Origin: Hyphomonadaceae bacterium UBA2389
GTDB taxonomy: Bacteria > Pseudomonadota > Alphaproteobacteria > Caulobacterales > Aquidulcibacteraceae
Length of the DNA: 15,661 nt
Assembly: GCA_002343395.1 (NCBI GenBank)
Contig: DDSN01000129.1
Span: 5,680-21,340, forward strand
Direction of reading: 5' to 3'
Shown: one piece after another, positions 1 through 5,898 of the stretch
How positions within the stretch are numbered: the first letter of the stretch is position 1
Layout: each line of letters begins with the position of its first letter
The notes under the pieces: model-generated
Database searches by the model: none
The model's input: the letters and a program-made list of their open reading frames with translations, nothing else
Told to the model about the DNA's origin: nothing
Program-made: the position numbers and the translations under genes

Positions 1-1
1 G

Positions 2-130
2 ACCGACCGCTTGGCCGATCTCGCCGATCCGAGCGCCGATCCGCTCGGACGGGAGCTGGCCGAAGAACAGCTCCCCAAGCGCGTTCGGCCACCACGCGAA
101 TCCCGGCAGGATGGCGACCATGGAACGTGA
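2..130 (+). CDS. HipB-like antitoxin / XRE regulator, C-terminal end only
   Basis: An open frame enters from the left edge and ends at TGA 128-130. About 42 residues are visible, starting TDRLADLADPSADPLGRELA and continuing with EEQLPKRVR. This ending (a short Asp/Pro-rich linker, then LPKRVR) resembles the tails of XRE-type antitoxins that precede HipA-family kinases; I recognise it from memory rather than from a search. The HTH domain would lie outside the window. The frame overlaps the start of hipA by about 11-20 bp, the translationally coupled layout usual for hipBA operons. By analogy, the antitoxin would bind its own promoter and neutralise the downstream kinase. The call rests more on the neighbour than on the visible sequence. 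Confidence 0.6.
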   Translation, partial: TDRLADLADPSADPLGRELAEEQLPKRVRPPRESRQDGDHGT

Positions 131-1502
131 GCTGCGCGTCTATGCAGACCTCAAAGGAGTGGCCGTGCCGGTTGGCCGGCTATGGGTGAAGGATCGTGCC
201 GGCAAGGAATCGGCGACGTTCGAGTACGAGGCCGGATGGCTGAAACACCCGCAACGGTTCGCGCTGGCGCCGAACCTGATGCTGACCACAGGCAAATTCC
301 ACTCCGCCGACGATCTTTTCAACGCCTTCACCGATCCCGCCCCGGATCGATGGGGTCGCAAACTCATGCGCCACTTCGAGGTTGAATCCGCCAAAGCCGA
401 CGGGCGCACGCCGCGCACATTGCTGGGATCGGACTTTCTGGCTGGCGTCGATGATGAAGTCCGTCTCGGGGCGCTGCGATTCAAGCGGCCTGGCGACGAC
501 AAATTCTTGGCGCACACGGGCCGCCCCGTACCGCCGCTTATCGAACTCGCCGAACTCCTCTCAGCGACAGATCGCATCGAGAAGGGAAAGCCTCGAAAAA
601 AAGACATCCAGCTCGTGCTCGCGCCGGGTGGATCGCTCGGGGGTGCACGACCGAAGGCGACCGTACGCGACCGCGGAAAACTCCACATCGCCAAGTTTCC
701 GTGGGTCCGCGATGAATGGCCGGTCATCCAATGGGAAGCGGCTTTGCTTGAACTCGCCGCCGCCGCCGGCGTGACCACACCGCCGGCGCGCCTGGAGCGT
801 GTCGGAACCAAGCCCGTCTTATTGATGGATCGCTTCGACCGCGAGGGGAGCGACGTCCGCGTGCCGTTCATGTCGGCGATGACGGCGCTCGACGCCAAGG
901 ATCACAGCGAAGATCGAAGCTATATCGAAATCTTGGACGTAATCCGCCAGTTCGGCGCATTCCCCAAAGAGGATGCGCGACAACTTTGGCGGCGGATGGC
1001 GTTTAACGTGCTCGTCTCCAACACCGACGACCACCTGCGCAACCACGGTTTCCTTTGGGCGGGCGAAGGCTGGCGGTTGGCGCCGGCCTACGACATGAAC
1101 CCCTCGCCGCCTCACATTAATCCGCGCATCCATGTCCTGGCGCTAAATGAGCTTGATCACACTTCGTCGATCGACACGGTGATGGCCGTGTCCAAGGATT
1201 TTGGCCTGGCGCTCGGCGAGGCAAAAACTATCGCCGGCGAAGTCGCCGCCGCCGTCAGCGGATGGAAAACGGCCGCTGCGAAGACCCGTCTCTCCAAGGA
1301 CGATATCGCGTTCATGGCGGACGCATTCGATCATGACGACCTGAAAACGGCGCTTGCGCTTGGCTCGGCTGCTGCGACCTCCCCCTCCATCGGCGCCAAG
1401 GGGAAAAAAGGGGCGGCAACGCGCGGCAGCGCCAAAGCAACCAAGCGCGCAACGCCGAAGAAGGGCGCCCCAAGGAAGCGCTCGGCCGCTGGTGGGAAAT
1501 GA
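120..1502 (+). CDS. hipA: HipA-family Ser/Thr kinase toxin with basic C-terminal tail
   Basis: A 460-residue protein with HipA kinase signatures. There is a small N-terminal domain (RVYADLKG... at the start). A Gly-rich loop APGGSLGGARPK lies at about 168-179; in E. coli HipA the equivalent loop carries the autophosphorylated Ser, here probably S172. MDRFDRE is followed by the catalytic stretch SNTDDHLRN (N301, D303, H305) and the metal-binding AYDMN (D325). HipA kinases phosphorylate a cytosolic target (GltX in E. coli, other tRNA synthetases in relatives) and cause growth arrest unless held by HipB. ATG 120 was chosen because AGGA at 108-111 is 8 nt upstream. ATG 111 is in frame but has no room for that site. 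The last 40 residues hold 13 Lys/Arg plus many Ala/Gly/Pro, an unusual tail for this family. The upstream overlap with a HipB-like frame supports a hipBA module. Family call is firm; the target is unknown. Confidence 0.93.
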   Translation: MERELRVYADLKGVAVPVGRLWVKDRAGKESATFEYEAGWLKHPQRFALAPNLMLTTGKFHSADDLFNAFTDPAPDRWGRKLMRHFEVESAKADGRTPRTLLGSDFLAGVDDEVRLGALRFKRPGDDKFLAHTGRPVPPLIELAELLSATDRIEKGKPRKKDIQLVLAPGGSLGGARPKATVRDRGKLHIAKFPWVRDEWPVIQWEAALLELAAAAGVTTPPARLERVGTKPVLLMDRFDREGSDVRVPFMSAMTALDAKDHSEDRSYIEILDVIRQFGAFPKEDARQLWRRMAFNVLVSNTDDHLRNHGFLWAGEGWRLAPAYDMNPSPPHINPRIHVLALNELDHTSSIDTVMAVSKDFGLALGEAKTIAGEVAAAVSGWKTAAAKTRLSKDDIAFMADAFDHDDLKTALALGSAAATSPSIGAKGKKGAATRGSAKATKRATPKKGAPRKRSAAGGK

Positions 1503-1536
1503 TCGCAGGCGCTTCGCCGTAACCGCGACTCCCGAT

Positions 1537-1845
1537 ATGTTCGGGAACATGTGGCTCGAAACTGCCTGTGCCGCTCTCCGCTCCCGCAAAGGTCTGGAGC
1601 TTCGCTACGACGGGTATAGCCGTGTCGTCGAAGTGCATGCGGCCGGCTACACCAAAGACGGCAATGCCATCATGCGCGTGTGGCAGGTTCGTGGAGGCAG
1701 CGTGAGCGGCGAGCGAACCGGCTGGAAGCTGATGCGTGCTGACGAGACGTTCTCCGCGCACCTCACGGATGAGCCCTCACTTGCGCCGCGACCGGGATTC
1801 AAAAGAGGCGACGCGGCAATGGATCGGATTGTCTGCGAAATCTGA
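1537..1845 (+). CDS. Small conserved hypothetical protein (possibly WYL-like)
   Basis: An ORF of 102 codons with G/C-rich third positions. The centre reads LELRYDGYSRVVEVHA, then RVWQVRGGSVSGERTGWKLM, and it ends MDRIVCEI. I recognise this as a recurring small proteobacterial protein without an assigned function. The run of beta-forming segments and the GWKLMR motif resemble WYL-type domains, but that is only a suggestion. The frame stays open upstream into hipA, but the part inside hipA is Pro/Arg-rich shadow translation, so the real start is ATG 1537 or ATG 1549. Neither has a convincing Shine-Dalgarno site. It follows hipA by 34 bp in the same direction and may be cotranscribed. Whether it contributes to the toxin-antitoxin module is unknown. 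Confidence 0.6.
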   Translation: MFGNMWLETACAALRSRKGLELRYDGYSRVVEVHAAGYTKDGNAIMRVWQVRGGSVSGERTGWKLMRADETFSAHLTDEPSLAPRPGFKRGDAAMDRIVCEI

Positions 1846-1924
1846 AGCCGATTACGGTAATGAATCATGCGGAATGATCAGGAATAACGCGCAAAAGGAC
1901 GAAGGGTTGTAGGCAAGATAAAAT

Positions 1925-2030
1925 GCGCCGCAGTGCTGAAAGGCACAGCGGCTTGTCTGCACATCTTTTTTCGCAGGTCGTGTGCGGGTCGTGCGTGACG
2001 ACCGCACCTCACTTGCAGGGTGCGTAGAAA
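1925..2030 (+). other. Candidate origin of transfer (oriT) with three inverted repeats
   Basis: The 220 bp between the small gene and the relaxase contain three inverted repeats in a row. At 1927-1952, GCCGC-A-GTGC pairs with GCAC-A-GCGGC around a TGAAAG loop, followed 12 nt later by a T7 run. At 1982-2007, GTGCGGGTCGT pairs with ACGACCGCAC with one extra G. At 2003-2024, CGCACC pairs with GGTGCG around a 10-nt loop. Stacked imperfect hairpins directly upstream of a relaxase gene are typical of oriT regions. The nic site cannot be assigned by eye. The first hairpin and T-run could instead be a terminator for the upstream genes. Confidence 0.4.
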
Positions 2031-2065
2031 AACGGGCCGCTGACGCGACAGAAAGAGCGCCGGCG

Positions 2066-4078
2066 ATGACGAACACATCAGACGACGACAAGCTTCAAGG
2101 CGATTTCGGCAGGCGGCGTGCGCGCGCGCAACGCGGGCGCGCGTCGTTTCCCGACGTTTCCATCAGCGGCTCCGGCAAGCGTGCGCGCGCAGCCTGGTTC
2201 AACCGCACGACCGGCGCAGGCGCGGTCAAGCTGGCTGCTGAGCGGCCAGCCGGAAGCCAGCGCGTCATCGTCAAGGCGCGCGTCGTGGTGCATGCGACGG
2301 CCGCCGCGAAAGGCGGCAGCGCAGGCGGGTTGATGCGCCATGCACTTTATGTGGAGCGCGACGGCGCCGGCCGCGACGGCGACCGCGTGGCGGTGTTTGA
2401 TCGCGAGCTGGACCGGGCCGATGGCGCCGCCTTCGTTGAGCGCTGCGAGGGCGACCGGCATCATTTCCGCGTCATCCTCTCCCCCGAATATGCCGGCGAG
2501 CTGGAGAGCATGAAGACCTATACCCGCGACCTGATGGAGCGGGTGGAGGCCGACCTCGGCACACGGATCGACTGGATCGCGGCCGAGCACCACGATACCG
2601 GACGCCCACATATTCACCTGCTGATGCGCGGCGTCCGGGACGACGGGCGCGACCTGGTCATCCCGCGCGAGTACATTTCCCATTCCTTCCGCAACCGGGC
2701 CGAGGAGATCGCGACCCGCGAACTCGGCCAGCGCCTGGAGCACAGCCTCGCGGATCAGCTCGACCGGCGGGCCGAGCGGGCCGCGCAATTGGAACGGTTC
2801 ACGCATCTGGACGAGACGCTGCTGGAGCGCGCCCGCGCGCAAGAGGTGCGGATCGGGGATCTTCCCGAAGAGGCGCGCTTGCGCGGGCCGCTGGTGCAGC
2901 GGCTCAACCGTTTGGAGAACTTTGGGCTGGCCGAACGCAAGGCGCCGGACCTGTGGCGGCTCGATCCCGAACTTGAAGATCGGTTGATCCGGCTTGCTGA
3001 CACGCGCGAGCGCGAGCGCGCGGCGGCGCGGCTGCTGGCGCGCGATGATCGCGGGCCCGAACCGCATCGCACGCGCGAGCTGGAGCAAGCCCATTCGAGT
3101 CAGCGCGTCACAGGCCGCCTGGTTGGGTTCGAGCGGCTGGGCGACGATGCACGCGGGCCGTACCTGGTCGGCGTCGAGAGCATAGACGGCAAATTCTGGA
3201 CGGCGCGCGTCGCGCGCGAGGAAGAGCTGCGCGCCCTCAATGGCGTCGAGCGCGGCGCCGTCGTCAGCTTGCAGCGGGCCACACCGGACTTGAAGCCGGC
3301 GGATCGCACGATTTTGGACATCGCCGGCGAGGAGCAAATCTATTCGGCCGAGCGACACAAGGCGCTCATCCCCTCCGATCGCGACAATTACATCCAGATG
3401 CATGTGCGGCGGCTTGAAGCGCTGCGGCGCGAGGGCGTGGTCGAGCGAACGCCGGGTGGCGACTTCCATCTGCCCGCCGACTATGCCGAACGCGTGCGCC
3501 GCATCGAGGGCCGCGGCGGACGCGAAAGCGCCAAGCTCCAGGTGCTCGATTCGCATTCGTTGGAGAAGCAGTCCGCGTATCGCGGCCCGACCTGGTTAGA
3601 CCGCATGGCAAGTGGCGGCGAGGATCGAAGCCAGCTCCGCTACGAAGGATTCGGCGAGGAGGCGCGCGTCGCCTGGCTCAAGCGCGAAGAGACGCTCAAG
3701 TCGTTGGGTCTCGGGGTCGATGCGCCGGACGGCTTCCACACGACAACCGATTGGCAGAAGCAGTTGAAACGCATAGAGCGCAGCGACCTTTTACAGAAGA
3801 TCGAACGCGACACGGGCCGCGTCCCGCACATCGCTCGCGATGGCGACCGCGTCGAAGGCATTTTCGCCAGCCGGATTCATGCCGCCGACAAGACCTATGC
3901 ACTTATCCTGCAGGAGCGAACGGCGACGCTGGCGCCGTGGCGCGCCGAGATGGACCGCGCACTCAACCAATTCGTCTCCGGCCGCGTCAATGGCCGTGAT
4001 TTCGATTTCAACTATGGACGCGAAGCCGAGAAGTCGCTCTCGAAAGGATTGATGAAGGGGCTTGGGCCGGATCGCTGA
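2066..4078 (+). CDS. VirD2-type relaxase / mobilization nuclease, DUF3363 family
   Basis: A 670-residue DNA relaxase, which would nick oriT and stay covalently bound to the 5' end during conjugation. The N-terminus is basic (RRRARAQRGR). A probable catalytic Tyr is Y95 in RHALYVERDG. The histidine motif HHDTGRPHIH (H175, H176, H182, H184) would bind the metal. YTRDLMERVEADLGTRIDW and the stretch ending in EYISHSFRNRA are characteristic of the alphaproteobacterial DUF3363 relaxases. The long C-terminal half (from about 200) is the DUF3363 part, with helical Arg/Glu-rich segments. ATG 2066 was chosen because GAAAGAG lies 8 nt upstream; the open frame extends to 1982 through the putative oriT. 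The gene looks intact. In complete elements of this type I would expect transfer, replication and partition genes nearby, and none is present here. Confidence 0.92.
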   Translation: MTNTSDDDKLQGDFGRRRARAQRGRASFPDVSISGSGKRARAAWFNRTTGAGAVKLAAERPAGSQRVIVKARVVVHATAAAKGGSAGGLMRHALYVERDGAGRDGDRVAVFDRELDRADGAAFVERCEGDRHHFRVILSPEYAGELESMKTYTRDLMERVEADLGTRIDWIAAEHHDTGRPHIHLLMRGVRDDGRDLVIPREYISHSFRNRAEEIATRELGQRLEHSLADQLDRRAERAAQLERFTHLDETLLERARAQEVRIGDLPEEARLRGPLVQRLNRLENFGLAERKAPDLWRLDPELEDRLIRLADTRERERAAARLLARDDRGPEPHRTRELEQAHSSQRVTGRLVGFERLGDDARGPYLVGVESIDGKFWTARVAREEELRALNGVERGAVVSLQRATPDLKPADRTILDIAGEEQIYSAERHKALIPSDRDNYIQMHVRRLEALRREGVVERTPGGDFHLPADYAERVRRIEGRGGRESAKLQVLDSHSLEKQSAYRGPTWLDRMASGGEDRSQLRYEGFGEEARVAWLKREETLKSLGLGVDAPDGFHTTTDWQKQLKRIERSDLLQKIERDTGRVPHIARDGDRVEGIFASRIHAADKTYALILQERTATLAPWRAEMDRALNQFVSGRVNGRDFDFNYGREAEKSLSKGLMKGLGPDR

Positions 4079-4130
4079 CGGGCCGCGTCCCGCAAAGAGT
4101 CCTTGTAGTTCATGGCTCAGACGCGGCCCG
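4079..4130. terminator. 11-bp perfect inverted repeat between convergent genes
   Basis: CGGGCCGCGTC at 4079-4089 is exactly repeated in inverted orientation as GACGCGGCCCG at 4120-4130, with 30 nt between. It begins on the base after the relaxase stop and ends 8 bp before the end of the convergent HTH gene. The position suits a shared, bidirectional terminator. There is no T-run on either side, so it is not a canonical intrinsic terminator, and a protein-binding role is also possible. Confidence 0.45.
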
Positions 4131-4138
4131 CGACCTGC

Positions 4139-4417
4139 CTACGACCCGCGCACATCGGCGAGCGCCGGCAACTTGCCGGGCTTGCGCGGCTCACTTGACG
4201 AGCGGCGCGGCGCCGACACCTGTTCGGAAAAGTATTCATCGAGGTGACTGCGGCGATACATGGCGCGATCGCCGACATGCGTGCAGAGCGGTCCAGTGCC
4301 TTCGTGGAATTTGCGCGCCAAAGTTTGCGGCGCCATTTCGAGACCGAGGTCGCTCAGATAGCGAGCAGCTTCCTTGCGTGTGAACAGCGGATCGTTTCGC
4401 ATCGTCTCGCTCGTCAT
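4139..4417 (-). CDS. Excisionase-like helix-turn-helix DNA-binding protein
   Basis: A 92-residue protein. The segment DPLFTRKEAARYLSDLG is the classic first helix-turn of AlpA/MerR-type excisionase-like domains; then MAPQTLARKFHEGTGP, a wing-like RAMYRRSHLDEYF, and a basic Pro/Ser-rich tail. Such proteins bind DNA in mobile elements, either as directionality factors or as regulators of the replication/transfer genes. ATG 4417 has GAGG about 7 nt upstream (reading the minus strand), which supports it; an in-frame ATG at 4402 is an alternative. It is convergent with the relaxase. From memory, alphaproteobacterial ICEs with DUF3363 relaxases often carry a similar HTH gene just ahead of a DUF2285/replication-initiator cassette. 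Here the gene stands alone, which suggests loss of that cassette. Confidence 0.8.
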   Translation of the reverse strand: MTSETMRNDPLFTRKEAARYLSDLGLEMAPQTLARKFHEGTGPLCTHVGDRAMYRRSHLDEYFSEQVSAPRRSSSEPRKPGKLPALADVRGS

Positions 4418-4671
4418 CTCAATGCCTCATCGCGTTATCCACAGGCATGATGCAGAATTCCGCGATATACGCGCACGTCAAGAGTGTTCGTTGTTTCCGC
4501 GTGAAGATCAGTGTCGAGCAGTTACTTTCTGCGTGAGACGGGATGATCCAGGTTGATGCGGGATGATCGCGCGTGACGAACGATGGCGAACGCCGACGCA
4601 CGATAACGCACCGTGTTGCACCGTGCGCGCCGGGTGTTTGTAGGGTGCTGCACCCCACAGTGAGGTGGTCA

Positions 4672-4689
4672 CGGCCCGTGTACGGGCCG
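4672..4689. repeat. 8-bp inverted repeat
   Basis: CGGCCCGT at 4672-4679 pairs with ACGGGCCG at 4682-4689 with two bases between. It is the first of four closely spaced inverted repeats in the non-coding stretch between the HTH gene and the TIR gene. Its function is unknown. Confidence 0.55.
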
Positions 4690-4736
4690 CGCGTTCGCTC
4701 GATGCGAGTTGCTCAATGCCACCGTGCTCGCACGCA

Positions 4737-4776
4737 TCAAGGGCAAGCGCGTCCCGCGCCGCTTCGCGGCCCTTGA
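4737..4776. repeat. 8-bp inverted repeat with a second stem inside
   Basis: TCAAGGGC at 4737-4744 pairs exactly with GCCCTTGA at 4769-4776. Inside it, AAGCG at 4745-4749 pairs with CGCTT at 4760-4764, so the structure would be a longer stem with a one-sided bulge. Just before it, GATGCG and CGCATC (4701-4706 and 4733-4738) form another inverted pair. The whole could be a palindromic repeat element or a recognition site. Confidence 0.5.
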
Positions 4777-4811
4777 CCCGCGCTGCGCGCGACGGCTGAC
4801 GCGAAGGCGTC

Positions 4812-4830
4812 GGAGACGCGGGGCGTCTCC
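4812..4830. repeat. 8-bp perfect hairpin
   Basis: GGAGACGC at 4812-4819 and GCGTCTCC at 4823-4830 form a perfect stem with a GGG loop. It lies about 45 bp beyond the stop of the minus-strand TIR gene and directly precedes the next hairpin. Together they may end that operon's transcript. Confidence 0.55.
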
Positions 4831-4833
4831 ACC

Positions 4834-4857
4834 TCGACCACGCCTCCGGCGGGTCGA
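4834..4857 (-). terminator. Hairpin downstream of the TIR gene, possible terminator
   Basis: TCGACC-A-CGCC pairs with GGCGGGTCGA as a 10-bp stem with one bulged A and a 3-nt loop. It starts 18 bp after the TAA of the minus-strand TIR gene. The T-run expected after an intrinsic terminator is absent; a short T5 lies between stop and stem instead. A factor-dependent terminator or RNA-stabilising 3' hairpin is plausible. Confidence 0.45.
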
Positions 4858-4875
4858 AACTCGGGGCATCAAAAA

Positions 4876-5898
4876 TTAGTCGCAACGCTCAATGATTGCG
4901 CGGACCTCGACATGACATTCGGCGACGTAATCGAGCCCGCAGGTGAATCCACCTCTCGGATCGTCGCGGCAGTCAAACTCTTCCGGCGTCACATCCACGC
5001 GCATGAGCCGCTCAAATTCATCGCGCGGCGCACAGCCCTGCCTGGTGGCATCCTCAGCAGCTCGCCTTTCGGCATCCGTGCGAGCCGCGGTCACGTTGGG
5101 GAATGGACGCTCTGAAGTGCGTATGTACGAACGCCACTCCCGTCGCGCCGGTGTAAATGACTGTGCACGCTCGTGCGTCGCCGCGCTCAGCATATCCGCC
5201 GCGGTACCACTGTAATAACTTCGCTCATCGCCGGCAAAATCGCGGAGGCGGCCGCAGTCGCCTAGTGGACGGCTCGCCCATGCTAACCGATCCGAGCGAG
5301 TCGGCCGATGGCCAATCCCAAGCGCACCGCACGCGTCGGAAACCATCGGTTGGCCCGCCGGCACTTCACATAGTTGGTCCTGTACGCCAAGTGCATTTAG
5401 CCCGAAGCCCAGGCCGGCAATCAGCAAGCCTGCAAATGTCGCACCAGCGGCCAATCGGCGATAGATGCGAGCAGTCGGTCCCCTGGACGCAGGAACGGGT
5501 CGGCCTTCGAGTTTTGCGTGAACAGCAGCTGTCAAGTCCTTGAAGGCTGGATCGGCGCGGTTTCCGCGCCAATGCGTCAGGTCTATTCCCTGCACCTCGG
5601 CAAAGCCAAGCGGTGGTTCAACCGTTTCGGCGATAACCGGCACTAGAATGTTGCGTGCTCTTGCTCGCGCAGCTTCCTCCCGAACGAAGGTCCCCTCGGG
5701 GGCAACACTGGCGTGCGTCCACAACACAATTACGCAACGCGCTTCGTTGAGCGCCTTTTCAATGTGCGCGCGCCATTCCTCTCCGCCGGGAAGTCCGCGA
5801 TCCCACCAGACCGTAAAGCCTGCTTCCTCAAGCGCGAGCACGAGCCGGGCCGCCATGGTCTCATCTTCGCGCTTGTAGGATAGGAATACCGAAGTCAC
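4876..5898 (-). CDS. Membrane-anchored TIR-domain protein with Cys-rich C-terminal ectodomain
   Basis: A 340-residue protein. Residues 1-130 are a bacterial TIR domain: VFLSYKRED at the start, WWDRGLPGGEEW (31-42), HIEKALNEARCVIVLW (45-60), and a conserved FVREEA (71-76). Bacterial TIR domains are commonly NAD+ hydrolases; E47 in the WRAHIEKAL helix is the likely catalytic Glu. A hydrophobic segment at about 149-170 (AAGATFAGLLIAGLGF) preceded by RIYRR predicts one membrane span with the TIR domain in the cytosol. The remaining 170 residues hold eight Cys (177, 190, 215, 289, 310, 320, 328, 339), an even number that suits disulfides in the periplasm; I do not recognise this domain. The start is GTG 5898, overlapping the TGA of the upstream TPR gene as GTGA, so the two are probably translationally coupled. 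The TIR call is firm; a role in phage defence or stress-triggered NAD+ depletion is inference. Confidence 0.88.
   Translation of the reverse strand: MTSVFLSYKREDETMAARLVLALEEAGFTVWWDRGLPGGEEWRAHIEKALNEARCVIVLWTHASVAPEGTFVREEAARARARNILVPVIAETVEPPLGFAEVQGIDLTHWRGNRADPAFKDLTAAVHAKLEGRPVPASRGPTARIYRRLAAGATFAGLLIAGLGFGLNALGVQDQLCEVPAGQPMVSDACGALGIGHRPTRSDRLAWASRPLGDCGRLRDFAGDERSYYSGTAADMLSAATHERAQSFTPARREWRSYIRTSERPFPNVTAARTDAERRAAEDATRQGCAPRDEFERLMRVDVTPEEFDCRDDPRGGFTCGLDYVAECHVEVRAIIERCD

Larger units (their letters stand above)
4418..4875. other. Repeat-rich non-coding region (possible origin/control region)
   Basis: About 460 bp with no convincing gene; the open frames on both strands are Arg/Pro/Ser-rich shadows. 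CGGGATGATC occurs at 4539-4548 and again at 4559-4568, spaced exactly 20 bp. GCACCGTG occurs at 4608-4615 and 4618-4625, spaced 10 bp. GGGTGC/GCACCC forms a small palindrome near 4643-4655. Four stronger inverted repeats follow and are listed separately. Helically phased direct repeats beside hairpins are what an iteron-type origin or an operator array looks like, and the HTH gene just left would be transcribed away from it. Confidence 0.4.

Noticed and set aside
140..898. 252-codon open frame on the minus strand
   Set aside because: It is antisense to hipA and has a Ser/Arg-rich composition typical of a shadow frame.
1354..1536. Upstream extension of the small gene into hipA
   Set aside because: The added residues are a Pro/Arg-rich shadow of the hipA tail; coding-like sequence begins only at about 1537-1549.
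2078..3556. 492-codon open frame on the minus strand
   Set aside because: It lies wholly inside the relaxase gene, whose motifs are unmistakable. Long antisense frames are common opposite GC-rich genes, and its translation shows no recognisable domain.
4508..4885. 125-codon open frame on the minus strand in the repeat-rich gap
   Set aside because: Its composition is Arg/Ser/Pro/Ala-rich, it runs through four hairpins and overlaps the end of the TIR gene; there is no ribosome site.
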